In this document: piece after piece, positions 16,843 to 27,200 of the stretch | Position numbering within the stretch: the stretch's first letter is position 1 | Layout of the letters: the number at the start of each line of letters is the position of its first letter | DNA from: Verrucomicrobiales bacterium | Lineage (GTDB): Bacteria; Verrucomicrobiota; Verrucomicrobiia; Limisphaerales; CAIMTB01 | Reading direction: 5' to 3' | Assembly (NCBI GenBank): GCA_016795425.1 | Contig: JAEUHG010000044.1 | Location: 1-64,000 of the forward strand | Length of the DNA stretch: 64,000 nt | Translations under genes and position numbers: made by a program | The notes under the pieces: model-generated | What the model was told of the DNA's origin: nothing | Database searches by the model: none | The model's input: the letters and a program-made list of their open reading frames with translations, nothing else

Positions 16843-18873
16843 ATGTCGATCCGGAAAGCTCTCCATGGTTTGGGTGTGGCCCTTTCATTGGGTCTCTCGA
16901 GTTTCTCGCAAAGCGATGGGGCCCCGAGTTCAATGCCGCTGCGTACCTTTGGATTGGGTGAGGTTCGGTTGCTTGCAGTTTCAGCCGACCTCCGCTTCCT
17001 GGCATCGGCAGGACAGGCCGGTGCCTATCTCTGGAACACCGACGGTTCCCGCCTCCGGCATCGACTCACCAGTGCCGGGCCGGTCTCCGCATTGGCGTTT
17101 TCTCCCGACGGAGGCGTGTTACTGACCGCGCATACCACCGTCATTCTGGCGTGGGACACGGAGTCAGGGACGCTCCTGAAGGAATTTCGCGGACATGGGC
17201 GCGGGATCGCCCGTCTGCAGTTTGCACCCGACGGGATGTCGTTCGCCTCCGCGGGCGAGGACAACACGGCCCGGGTGTGGTCGTGGGCGACCGGTGCCGA
17301 GATGCATTCCTTTGAGATACGCGGGTCACCCATCGGCGACGTGGCGATCGCACCGGACGGCTTGCGACTGGTGACGGTCGACACCTTTCTGACGAACAGC
17401 GTGAAGATTTGGGACCTGCGGTCGGACTCGCTGATTCGCGCCCTGCCGATGACTAATCAAACGGCGCAACGCTGTGCGTTCTCTCCAGCCGGCGACCTTC
17501 TGACCGTCGCGGCCGATCGCCAGATCGTGCGGTGGAACGCGGAGAGTGGCGAGATCCTCAAGAAGTATGAAGGCATCGTGGGGCAGACCACGATGATCCA
17601 CGAAATTTGGTTCCCGAATGACTTCACACTCGCGGCGACGTGCAATGACGGCAGTGTCTATCTGTGGAACCTCGAGCAATCGGCCCCGGTGAAGGTGGTC
17701 GCGGGCGAGGCCAACGTGTTCTCCTCCGGCGTCCGGGGCGACTTCCTGGTGGCGGTGGCCAATCTCGATAGCGTGATCCGCATCCGGCAGTTGCCGTCCG
17801 GTGACACGCTGCGTGAGTTTGTCGGGCACACCACCTCCACCCATGCGGCCGTGGCCTTCTCGCCGGACGGTCGTTTCGTCCTGAGTGGTGGCACGGAGGC
17901 GGCGACGCGGCTTTGGGATCGGAACACCGGCGGATTGGTGAGGACTTTCACGGGATCGCCCGCGGGAACGATGGCCGCGACATTCTCGACGGATGGCAGT
18001 CGAATCCTGACCACGGTGGGTTTGCCGAATCCCGGCGCACGACTGTGGAAGACCGAGACCGGCGAGATCGAACGGGACTTCCGGTGGACAGGGAGTTGGC
18101 CCAGCAGCGCGGCGATTTCCAAGGATGGTACGCGCGTTGCCGCCGGGGCACAGGACGGTCGTATTCGCCTCTTTGACGCGGGCACGGGCGCTTTGGTGCG
18201 GACGATGGTGGGGGAGGGGTGGATGACGCGGTTGGCCTTTTCGCCCACGGCTCCGTTGTTGGCCAGCGGCGAAGGTGGTCTTGAGTACCGGGCGGCCTTG
18301 TATAATTACGAATCCGGACAGCGCCTTCATGACTTTCCCCTCGATGCCGGCCCCGTGACGGCGGTGGCATTCTCGCCTGCGGGCGACCTGTTGATGGTGG
18401 GTTGGCAGGACGGAGTCATTCGCCTTTACAACGCCGTGAACCTGGAACTGCGCCAGGAATGGGTGACCAAGACGGGCTTTTTGGATGCCGCAGCGTTTTC
18501 GCCGGATGGACGCACGGTGATCACCGGGGAGAGTTTTCCAAACTTTGTCGCGACATTGTGGGACGTGAGGACCGGTCACGTCCTGCGATCATTCCGCGAT
18601 CACTACTGGGTCATCGGTGCGGTTGCCTTTGATCCCTCCGGAACCCGGATTCTCACCGGAGCGGAGGTGGTTCGTGAATGGTCGGTGGCAGATCTGGCGG
18701 CACAACTCCGCATCGACCGGTTTGCCGATCATTCCCTGGTCCATTGGTCCCGGGGACAATTGCAGCACGCCGCCACACTGGCAGGGCCATGGATGACGTT
18801 GACGAATGCCGTCAGTCCGCACCGCGAGGCGTCGGATAAGCCGGCCGGCTATTATCGCGTCCAAGTCGAGTGA
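16843..18873 (+). CDS. Secreted WD40-repeat propeller protein
   Basis: A 676-residue protein with a signal peptide (first ~26 residues, ending SQSDGA). It holds around 13-14 WD40-type blades, for example LAFSPDGGVLLTAHTTVILAW, LQFAPDGMSFASAGEDNTARV and VAFSPDGRFVLSGGTEAATRL, probably two seven-bladed propellers. The last ~45 residues (SRGQLQHAATLAGPWMTLTN ... AGYYRVQVE) form the short beta module found at the end of several exported proteins in this window. No catalytic residues are visible. It is monocistronic between a divergent hydrolase and a convergent PQQ-propeller gene. Confidence 0.85.
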   Translation: MSIRKALHGLGVALSLGLSSFSQSDGAPSSMPLRTFGLGEVRLLAVSADLRFLASAGQAGAYLWNTDGSRLRHRLTSAGPVSALAFSPDGGVLLTAHTTVILAWDTESGTLLKEFRGHGRGIARLQFAPDGMSFASAGEDNTARVWSWATGAEMHSFEIRGSPIGDVAIAPDGLRLVTVDTFLTNSVKIWDLRSDSLIRALPMTNQTAQRCAFSPAGDLLTVAADRQIVRWNAESGEILKKYEGIVGQTTMIHEIWFPNDFTLAATCNDGSVYLWNLEQSAPVKVVAGEANVFSSGVRGDFLVAVANLDSVIRIRQLPSGDTLREFVGHTTSTHAAVAFSPDGRFVLSGGTEAATRLWDRNTGGLVRTFTGSPAGTMAATFSTDGSRILTTVGLPNPGARLWKTETGEIERDFRWTGSWPSSAAISKDGTRVAAGAQDGRIRLFDAGTGALVRTMVGEGWMTRLAFSPTAPLLASGEGGLEYRAALYNYESGQRLHDFPLDAGPVTAVAFSPAGDLLMVGWQDGVIRLYNAVNLELRQEWVTKTGFLDAAAFSPDGRTVITGESFPNFVATLWDVRTGHVLRSFRDHYWVIGAVAFDPSGTRILTGAEVVREWSVADLAAQLRIDRFADHSLVHWSRGQLQHAATLAGPWMTLTNAVSPHREASDKPAGYYRVQVE

Positions 18874-18900
18874 TGGCGCGGGGAGTCGAGTCCGGAAGGA

Positions 18901-20718
18901 TCAAGGTTGCTTTGGGCGAAGTTCGTAAGCCGCCATTTCTTCGCTGTTGCGAACCAGGAGCACATTTCCCGCAAGCGCGGGATGGTTCCACGTTTTCCCG
19001 CTGATCGCCGGATGCCGGGCCAATTCCTCGAATCCGTCCGGCTTGGCGGCGACGAGCGCCACATGGCCTTGTTCCGCCACGACCAACATGAGGTCCTGAT
19101 CCGGCAAGAGCAGGAGTTGGCCGTGGCCGTAACGTCCGTCCTTCCATTGGCGCTCGCCGTCCTCGAGTTGGATGCAGGCGAGAATGCTGCCGTCGAAGCC
19201 GTAGACGTGGGACTTGTGCACCGCGAAGTCGTTGAAGTAAGGCTTGAGGCCTTTGGAGGTCCATTCTTCGCGGACGACCCAGCCGTCGGTGCTGTGGGCG
19301 ACGGCAAGACGTCGCAACCCGACACCGCCCGAAGCGCTTCCGGTGGCGATCAGGAGGTCGCCATCGGGAAGAAGCGCCGGTTGGATGATGGTGGCACCTG
19401 CCCACGAGTGTTCCCACAGGATCTCACCGGAGGAAGGTACGGCGCTGAACACGCCTTTTCCGGTTTGGAACAGGACCTGAGGGATGCCATGTAGTTCGGC
19501 GAAATGCGGTGAGCTGTAACTGCCACCCTGGTTCGTGCTGGTCCATCGCGACGCCCCGGAAGTGGCGTCATACGCAGCCAGCACGCCGGAAGCGGCCACG
19601 ACGACCAGATCACCGGTGACAAGGGGAGAGCCGGAGAATCCCCATAGGGGCGTCTTCGTTTGAGTTTCGGCGGCCACATTCCGAGTCCATAGAACGGTGC
19701 CGTTGGTGGCATTCAGTGCGTTCAGGATGCCGGTGCCGCCGAGGGCGTAGAGTCGACCGTTCGCCAATGTGGGTGTTGCCCTGGGGCCAGCACCGGCGTT
19801 CGATTCCCAGAAGCGGGCATGGTCGGCGTGGTGCCATCGTTCCTGGCCGGTGCGAATGGAGCAACAGGTGACCCATTCTTCTTCTCCCCGCTGTTCCTGC
19901 GTGAAGAAGTCGTCGCCTGCGACGGCGAAGGAAGACCATGCCGGGCCCACTGGCCGGCGCCATAGCTGGACTGGCGGGAACTGGTTCCAATTGGTTTCGA
20001 GTCGAGTGCCTCGAACCACACCGTCGCGCTTTGGTCCGCGGAACCCCGACCAGAGCACAGGTCGAGGGGTGGGGTCCGCTGCCGGAATTGCATTCGTCGA
20101 TTCAGACGTGGGGGGCGTGGGTGGGTGTGCTGCCTTTCCTTCGCGTTCCGGCACGGAAACGCGCGGTGGCCCACCGAGGAGGCGTTCTTCATGAGTGGGA
20201 CTCCAACGCCACTTCAGTTCCGAACCGCCGTCACCATCGATCCCGTCGGTGCGAATCAGCGCCATCACCCCAGCGACCAACCCCGGTAGGATGATCATGG
20301 ATGCCGCCCGTCGAAGACCGGTCCAGTGCCGGAACAAGACGGCCCAGGCGACCCAGCCGAGGCAAAAGATCGGCAGACCGTGGACCACCAGCATCCATCC
20401 CATCATGCCGGTGGCGATCGATTCGTGGACGAGATGGTAGGAGGCGTAGACTGCCGTCGCGATCAGAGCAAGACCGCCGAGGCGCTCGCGCCAAGGTGCC
20501 CGGCTGAAGAACAGCCACCACAGGATGATAAGGATTCCAAAGGCGAAACCTCCCAGAATCGCGGCACCGTGGGAGTCGGGACGAAACAGTGGCAACCCAA
20601 GTTTGAAGGTGATGACTCCGGCGGCGCCCAGGATCCCGGGCCACAGTCGCAGTTCGCGGGGCACGGTCGAAGGGTCGGGGGTGGGCGACGTTGTTGCCAT
20701 GAAATCGGGAATAGCCAT
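18901..20718 (-). CDS. Membrane-anchored PQQ-like beta-propeller protein
   Basis: A 605-residue protein. The first ~170 residues contain four to five hydrophobic helices (for example AAILGGFAFGILIILWWLFF and MGWMLVVHGLPIFCLGWVAW). A short linker rich in Pro/Thr is followed by a PQQ/BamB-like propeller (~220-600) with blades such as GRLYALGGTGILNALNATNG and GDLVVVAASGVLAAYDATSG. It lacks obvious dehydrogenase cofactor ligands, so it is a scaffold-type propeller rather than a proven quinoprotein. Such membrane-anchored propellers are frequent in Planctomycetes and Verrucomicrobia. A second ATG 18 bases downstream (20700) is also a possible start. Confidence 0.8.
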   Translation of the reverse strand: MAIPDFMATTSPTPDPSTVPRELRLWPGILGAAGVITFKLGLPLFRPDSHGAAILGGFAFGILIILWWLFFSRAPWRERLGGLALIATAVYASYHLVHESIATGMMGWMLVVHGLPIFCLGWVAWAVLFRHWTGLRRAASMIILPGLVAGVMALIRTDGIDGDGGSELKWRWSPTHEERLLGGPPRVSVPEREGKAAHPPTPPTSESTNAIPAADPTPRPVLWSGFRGPKRDGVVRGTRLETNWNQFPPVQLWRRPVGPAWSSFAVAGDDFFTQEQRGEEEWVTCCSIRTGQERWHHADHARFWESNAGAGPRATPTLANGRLYALGGTGILNALNATNGTVLWTRNVAAETQTKTPLWGFSGSPLVTGDLVVVAASGVLAAYDATSGASRWTSTNQGGSYSSPHFAELHGIPQVLFQTGKGVFSAVPSSGEILWEHSWAGATIIQPALLPDGDLLIATGSASGGVGLRRLAVAHSTDGWVVREEWTSKGLKPYFNDFAVHKSHVYGFDGSILACIQLEDGERQWKDGRYGHGQLLLLPDQDLMLVVAEQGHVALVAAKPDGFEELARHPAISGKTWNHPALAGNVLLVRNSEEMAAYELRPKQP

Positions 20719-20830
20719 ACGCTGGTGAGCTCACGGCAACAAGGCTGGGAGTTTCAGCGAAGTTCAGATTGGTGGGAGGGAGATTCGCCGCTTCCCTGGG
20801 CATGGCGGCCCCGGCTACCATTCGGCATTC

Positions 20831-21502
20831 ATGATCGTTCCAGCGCGCCCAGGTTCGCCGCCTCGTTGGTTGATGTTTGCAGCGTGCTGGGTGATCTCCA
20901 TCGGTACGGGTTTTGGCGAGGACGCCGGAGGATTGATGTCGCTCGAGATGGCATCCAGCACCCAGGCCCTGTCGGCCGGTGAGTCCACTTCGGTGATCGG
21001 TGAAATTCAGAACCGGACGGGAGCCACGGTTCCACTCCTGGATCTGGCTATTTTCGTCCGAACTTCGACCGGACGATCGACCAGCCTGTTTGTCGATTTG
21101 GCGGCGCCCTTCCTGGCGGCAATCGGGCCGGATTGGGCGATCCCATCCGCCGGGTATCGCGGTCCACTCCTCACGGTGGTGGCGAGCCCATCGACTGCGC
21201 CGCCGCCGGCATCATCGATCCGCTTGGAATTGACGGCCGGCGGGTCGTCGGCGGGAGTCGCGGTCTTGCGAGGGGACACGCAGATCAATTTTCCGAGGTT
21301 GGAATCCTCAACTTCAGACGGTGCGCTGGTCCTCTCCTGGTCGCCGCCCGATGTCCGATTCGAACTGCTCGGTCGAGCGACCTCGGAGAACCGGGTGCCG
21401 TGGCGACCGGTGACCAACGGGGTTGCGACGCTGGCGGGACGGAATGAGATGCGGTTGGCTCCCACCGGCGAGGCGAAGTTCTTCCGATTGCAGATGCGAT
21501 GA
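20831..21502 (+). CDS. Exported protein of unknown function with C-terminal beta module
   Basis: A 223-residue protein with a signal peptide (WLMFAACWVISIGTGFGE). The middle (SLEMASSTQALSAGESTSV, then IGEIQNRTGATVPLLDLAIF) resembles an immunoglobulin-like beta-sandwich. The end, FELLGRATSENRVPWRPVTN ... AKFFRLQMR, is the short C-terminal module shared with other exported proteins here. Its TGA overlaps the ATG of the next gene (ATGA), so the two are translationally coupled and the proteins probably act together. I do not recognise a specific family. Confidence 0.72.
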   Translation: MIVPARPGSPPRWLMFAACWVISIGTGFGEDAGGLMSLEMASSTQALSAGESTSVIGEIQNRTGATVPLLDLAIFVRTSTGRSTSLFVDLAAPFLAAIGPDWAIPSAGYRGPLLTVVASPSTAPPPASSIRLELTAGGSSAGVAVLRGDTQINFPRLESSTSDGALVLSWSPPDVRFELLGRATSENRVPWRPVTNGVATLAGRNEMRLAPTGEAKFFRLQMR

Positions 21503-24195
21503 AGCGAATCTCCCCAGGCACGGCGTGGTTCAATCCCATTCGGCCCGCCCTGTGGGCGATGATTCTGGGACTTCCTTCGGGGCATGCCTATGAAGTGAAC
21601 ACTCACGGGGCGATTTCGATTGTCGCTGCGCGACATCATCCTGAGTCCAAGGTTCAAGAGGTTTTGATCGGCGATTTGGGCCAGGCCGCCGGCCTGGAGG
21701 AGGAGGGGCGACTGGGATTCGACGCGCGACCGAGGTCGTTGCTGGAATGGTTGTCGATTGGGGCCGTCAACGAGGATTCCTACTATCTCGCACGGTTTGT
21801 GAATCATTTCTACAACCCGATCAACAAGGAGGGACTCAGTGACATCGCCCTGTATCGCTATCAGTTGTCGGTGACGGGAATGAACGCTTTGGATTGGGCT
21901 TGGGAGAACCGCGGAAGCCTGCTGAACCAGGACCACGGATGGAAACATGCCCGTGAAGTCTACCTTGCCTCGGTCCTGTCCCCTGGCCGGGAGACGCGCC
22001 GGTCACGACTGGCAGAGGCATTCTTCGATTTGGGCCACGTGATCCACCTGTTGCAGGACATGGCTCAGCCCCAACACACCCGGAACGATGCTCATGCGCC
22101 CGCGGGGGCACCTCTCTTCGGCGAGACGGCGCCCTACGAGGTCTTTTGTTCCCACCAATATGGCTCGCCGGAAGCGGTGTTGGCTTTGGGAGGTCCGGTG
22201 CCGGTTCCGCGGTTTAGCCGACTTCCCCCGTCTCACCTGCTCAACGGGAAGCCACCGGAGTTCGTGGCGTTTTGGGATACCTATCAACTGGCGCGTCACG
22301 CGGACGACGTGACGGATGTCTATTTTGGCACGGGCCATCCGTTGGGAATGGCGGAGATCTCCAACGCCTTTTTCGTTACGGACGACACGATGTTCACTGG
22401 CGAAGGGGAGACGGTCACGATATTCCAACGGGAGAATGCCAGGCGTTATGAGTTCCGGTTCGATAACCGCGATCTGCAGCCCTTCCATCGGTTCGTCTTC
22501 CCGCGCCTGGCGAATATGGCCGGTTTGACAGCGTTGATTGGGAATGTGGATCGGACCGGGGATCGGGCGTTGTCGGTTATCCGGTTGGGAGAACCGATCG
22601 CCGAGGGATTACCACTGGCGGTCGCGGAGCAGTTGTTCGCACGAGGGGGACCACTCGCGTTGCGTGGAATGAACCTGGGAGAAGCGTGTGCCGCGGCTTA
22701 TTCACCGAATGAAGTCGCGGTCCTGAATATGTTCGTAGTCGGTTTGCGTGATGCCACTCGTAAGGACTACGCGACCCAATTGATTCCAAGGGCGGTCGCG
22801 TACTGCACCGGGCTCCTCAACTACTTTTTTCGCGGACGGCTGTCGTGCAGTTGGTCGAGCAGTGTGACCGGGGAAGGGAAGGTGCGCGTCGTCAATTCGG
22901 GCCCCGACCCCCTTCGGGAGGGATCCATCCATGTGATGACCGACCTTGGCTCAGGCGAGACCCAGATTCGCAGACTCCTGTCGACGGTGGATTCCTCGGC
23001 GGCCTTTGGGGACGGTGTTTTGGAGCCCGGGGAGTCCTTCGAGGTATCGGTGGATCCAGCGATGCGCGGTCAACCCATCACGGTGGTATTTGAAGGGACG
23101 TTGGGATCCGAGGTCGACGTGGGTGTGGCGGTCGGGCGCACTTGCGTGCCGCCGTTGGCGGCCGCCGACGCTCGATTTCGAGTGGTGGACCTGGGCGTGG
23201 TGCCGGGGATCTTTGAGAACGACGTTGGCAACTGGGGTTTGAATCACCGCGGTGCGGTGGTGGGCTGGCACGGGCGGTTCTCTGGGGTGCCGGTCCCGAC
23301 GGGTGGAGGTGCCGTCTTCTGGCAGGATCTGAACGATGATCTTCAGATTCAACCGGCGGAAACACAGTCGATAGGAGTTCCGGTTGGTCAGCCTGGGGTT
23401 CGGGTGATGGACATCAACGATGCCGGGGTCGTGGTGGGAGTGGCGCTTGGATCCGATTTCGTCAACCGCCTCGCCCTATGGGTCCCCGACAACGAGGGGC
23501 GTTATCCGGCATCGCCGGTCTTAGGATCGCAAGCCGCCGGAGGATTGGTGGTGAACGGGGCGGGAACCGTGCTGGATCCGTTGGTGGGGCGCCTTTGGCC
23601 GCTGGGCCGTGGGGTCGTGAATCTCTCCGAGGTGTTCAAACAGGAATTCGATCCTGGTCAGTTGCGGTTTGTGGCAGCCGTCGATCTCGATGACAGGGAT
23701 CGACTCCTGACCATCGCCAGCGTGCAGGAGGCCGACGAGGGCGGGCGCGTGAACTGGGTTTCGAAATTTATTCTCTGGTCGCCTGGACGGGGCAAGGTGG
23801 ATACGGGGGTGCGCGCCCTGGGCATCGGCGTGCTGAATAACGTTGGTCAGGCGGTGCTGATGTCTCCCAAGCGGCGATTGGTGAATGGAGTGGAGTTGGA
23901 TCTTCCGAACGTCGTGGTTTGGCGCGAGCGGGACGGGCGTGTGGCCGATCTCGATATCACCGCCAGCGGCCTCGATTTCAATGATTGCGGGGTGGTATGC
24001 GGCTACTCCACCGGAGTCGCCAATGCGCGGGTTTGGATATGGGAGGAAGATCGCGGCATTCGAGATCTGGCGCCGCTGGCGACGCTGCCGCAGGGAGTCG
24101 CGCTCACCCACGCGCTTCGCATCAACAACCAAGGCAGCGTTCTGGCTGCCGGTTTGGTCAACGGCCAGCGGCACGCCTACCTGTTGGTCCCGTGA
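21499..24195 (+). CDS. Secreted phospholipase C/P1-nuclease-like protein with HAF-repeat propeller
   Basis: An 898-residue exported protein (hydrophobic signal to ~31, ending GHAYEV). Residues ~30-430 look like the all-helical zinc phospholipase C/S1-P1 nuclease fold: an N-terminal NTHGAISIVAA, SYYLARFVNHFYNP, and FFDLGHVIHLLQDMAQPQHT followed by RNDAH, in which the His/Asp pattern suits zinc binding. A beta domain follows. The last ~330 residues carry HAF-type repeats (NWGLNHRGAVVGWHG, VMDINDAGVVVGVA, LDFNDCGVVCGYS, LRINNQGSVLAAG). The combination suggests an extracellular lipase or nuclease with a propeller; the enzyme activity is inferred from the motif only. Confidence 0.75.
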   Translation: MKRISPGTAWFNPIRPALWAMILGLPSGHAYEVNTHGAISIVAARHHPESKVQEVLIGDLGQAAGLEEEGRLGFDARPRSLLEWLSIGAVNEDSYYLARFVNHFYNPINKEGLSDIALYRYQLSVTGMNALDWAWENRGSLLNQDHGWKHAREVYLASVLSPGRETRRSRLAEAFFDLGHVIHLLQDMAQPQHTRNDAHAPAGAPLFGETAPYEVFCSHQYGSPEAVLALGGPVPVPRFSRLPPSHLLNGKPPEFVAFWDTYQLARHADDVTDVYFGTGHPLGMAEISNAFFVTDDTMFTGEGETVTIFQRENARRYEFRFDNRDLQPFHRFVFPRLANMAGLTALIGNVDRTGDRALSVIRLGEPIAEGLPLAVAEQLFARGGPLALRGMNLGEACAAAYSPNEVAVLNMFVVGLRDATRKDYATQLIPRAVAYCTGLLNYFFRGRLSCSWSSSVTGEGKVRVVNSGPDPLREGSIHVMTDLGSGETQIRRLLSTVDSSAAFGDGVLEPGESFEVSVDPAMRGQPITVVFEGTLGSEVDVGVAVGRTCVPPLAAADARFRVVDLGVVPGIFENDVGNWGLNHRGAVVGWHGRFSGVPVPTGGGAVFWQDLNDDLQIQPAETQSIGVPVGQPGVRVMDINDAGVVVGVALGSDFVNRLALWVPDNEGRYPASPVLGSQAAGGLVVNGAGTVLDPLVGRLWPLGRGVVNLSEVFKQEFDPGQLRFVAAVDLDDRDRLLTIASVQEADEGGRVNWVSKFILWSPGRGKVDTGVRALGIGVLNNVGQAVLMSPKRRLVNGVELDLPNVVVWRERDGRVADLDITASGLDFNDCGVVCGYSTGVANARVWIWEEDRGIRDLAPLATLPQGVALTHALRINNQGSVLAAGLVNGQRHAYLLVP

Positions 24196-24207
24196 TCGGG
24201 CGAGCCG

Positions 24208-27200
24208 TCAGGGTTTGCGCAATCGATAGAACCGATTCACCGGGCTGGCCTGCATGTCCTCGGTGAATGGCGAAGTTGGCGCCGGGTTGACGCCGGTCCA
24301 CGGTCCGGTGATCGCGGGTGCCCATTCGAGGTTTCCAGTTCCGCTCCAAGTCAGCGTGATCTTGCGATTGGCCGCGGAAGTGGAAAGGAACTTGGGCGGT
24401 TCGCCGGAGTCGCCGGCGGCGTGGATGCGAACGTAATCGATGCCCATCCAGTTGCCGCCACCCTCGGCGCTGTAGTTCACACCGCGAAGCGAAACAATGT
24501 TGTCCGTGCCCGTCCCAATGGCCGCGTTGACGCTGGCGAGGGTGAATGGCGGGGTGGTGATGGCCGTACCGAGTTGGTTGGTGCGGATCACGATCTCGTT
24601 CTGGACCTTCACGTTGTTGAAATAGACCTCCACGCCGTAGTGCGGGTCTTCGACGCTGTCGTCGAGGTTGTAGGGATCCAAGGTGATGGCCACCTGGTCC
24701 GAAGGTTTCAAAGTGGAGGGCAAGTTGAAGTGGTAGCGCAGGTCGTTGTCGGACCCGGCGAAGGCGCGTTCGGCAGCTTCTTCGTTCCGGGGCAGGATGC
24801 CGATGGGCGTGTAATCACCATTTGCCGCGATGATATTGGTGTAGGACCCGGCGAAGTAATAGTCGTTGTCAGCCTGCTGATTGACCTCGGCGTTGTGGGC
24901 CGAGCCGGGCAGCTCGTTGATCGAACCATTCTCCTGCACGAAGCTGGCGTTGGCTCCGCCCCCGTTGCCGAGCGGCCAGCCGTCGTCGTTCATTCCGATT
25001 TCGAGAGGGAAGACCGGCGTCGGCATGGGATTGAGCTGGAGGTAATCGATGCCCATCCATTGTCCGCCGCCATCGGCGCTGTAGTTCACGCCCTTGAGGG
25101 TGATGATGTTGTCGAATCCGGGGCCGATGCCCGCGTTGACACTGGCGAGGGTGAACGGCGCGGTGGTGTAGTCCACGTCAAGTTCCGCATTGCCGATGCG
25201 CAACTCGGGTTGGATGAGAACGCCGTTGAAATAGATCTCGACGCCGTAGTGCGGATCGGTGCCGCTGGTGTCGAGGTTGGTGGCATCGAAGGTGACGAGC
25301 AGCTGGTCGCTGGCCGTGAGCGTCGACGGAAGGTTGAAGTGATAGCGCTTGGTATTGTCCGATCCGGCGAAAGCGCGTTCGGCGGCCTCTTCATTGACGA
25401 GGACGGTGCCGACGGGCGTGTAGTCGCCATTGCCAGCGATGATCTTGCTGTACTCGCCCGCGAAGTAATAATCGTCGTCGGCCTGTTGATCGATTTCGGG
25501 ACTGGCCGGGCTGCCCGGCAGATCGTTGACCCCGGCTTCTTGGACGAAGCTGGCGGCGGCGCCACCACCGTCGCCGGCTGGCCATCCGTTATCGTCCCGG
25601 CCGACGTCCCAAGGGAAGGGTGCCGCGGCGACCACGTTGAACTGAAAATAATCGAAGCCCATCCAATTGCCGCCGCCCTCGGCACTATAGTTGATGCCGC
25701 GAAGACTGACGATGTTGTCGTAACCGGCGCCGACCTGCCCATTGACTTGAGCGAGCGTGAAGGGTGCGGTGTTGATCGTGACATTCAGCTGCTCGGGACG
25801 AATGAGGATTTGGTCCTGAACCTTGACGTTATTGACGTAGACCTCGACGCCGTATCGCGGCTCCGCCGCGCTGTCATCGAGGTTCATCGGGTCGAATGCG
25901 ATTGAGAATTGGCTGTCGGATTTGAGCGTGGTGGGCAGGTTAAAGTGAAATCGCAGTTCATTGGCGGAACCGGCGAAGGCGCGTTCCGCGGCTTCCTCGT
26001 GGACCAGGACCTCGCCGACCGGCGTGTAATCTCCGTTGCCCGGGATGACCGTGCTGTAAACACCGGCGAAGTAGTAGTCGTTGTCGGCTTGTTGATCGAC
26101 CTCGGGACTGTTTGGAACGCCCGGCAACGGATTGGTCGTGCCGTTTTCCTGGACGAAGCTCGTGTTGGGTCCGCCACCATTGCCACTCGGCCAGCCATTG
26201 TCGTTTCGCCCGACCGACCATGGAACGACTGGTGGCGGGATGGGTTTGGCGACGGGAATAAGTGCGACGTAATCAATGCCTAACGAATTGCCGCCCCCTT
26301 CGGCGGCATGGCTGATACCGCGGAGGGTGACGATGTTATCGTGGCCGGAACCGACGAGGGCGTTCACGCTGGCGAGGGTGAACTGGGGGGTGGTGATGGG
26401 GGTATCCAACTGCGCCGCGCGGATCAGGCTCTCAGGCATGACGCGCACCCCGTTGACCCACACTTCGACGCCATACCGAGGATCGGCTCCGCTGGTATCG
26501 AGACCGGTGGCATCGAAGCGAACCGCGAGTAAGTCCGAAGGTTGAAGCGAATTAGGAAGGTTGAAATGGAAGCGCAGCTCGTTTTCGGCGCCAGCGAAAC
26601 CGCGTTCCGCCGCTTCCTCATTGGCGGGAACGATGCCAACCGGTTCGTAGGTGCCATTGGCGGTGATGACGTTGGTGTAGACACCCGCAAAGTAGTAGTC
26701 GTTGTCCGCTCCACCCGCGGTCTCGGTGCTGGTGGCTTTTCCGGGGAGGGTGTTCACCGACCCGTTGCCTTCAACGAAGGTCGTATTGGTGCCGCCACCA
26801 TTGCCGACCGGCCAACCGTCATCGTCGATGCCAACCGACCATGGAAAGGTGGGCGGAGGAATGCGGGTGGTCTCGAGGTTCAACTGGACATAGTCGATAC
26901 CCAGCCAGGCGCCGCCGCCTTCCGAATTGTAGCTGGTGCCCCGCAGGCTGACGATGTTGTCGGCGCCAGGACCAACCTCGGCCTGGACGCTTTCCACGGT
27001 AAACTGAGGCGTCGTGTAATCGGTATCGAGCTGGGCTGGGCGAATAAGGATCTGCGGCTGAACCAAAACTCCATTGACGAACACCTCGACGCCGAAGCGC
27101 GGATCAGAACCGCTGGTGTCAATTTCATTGGCGTCGAACGTGACGGACAGCAGGCTCGAGGGCGTCAGGGTATCGGGTAGATTGAAATGATAGCGAAGAT

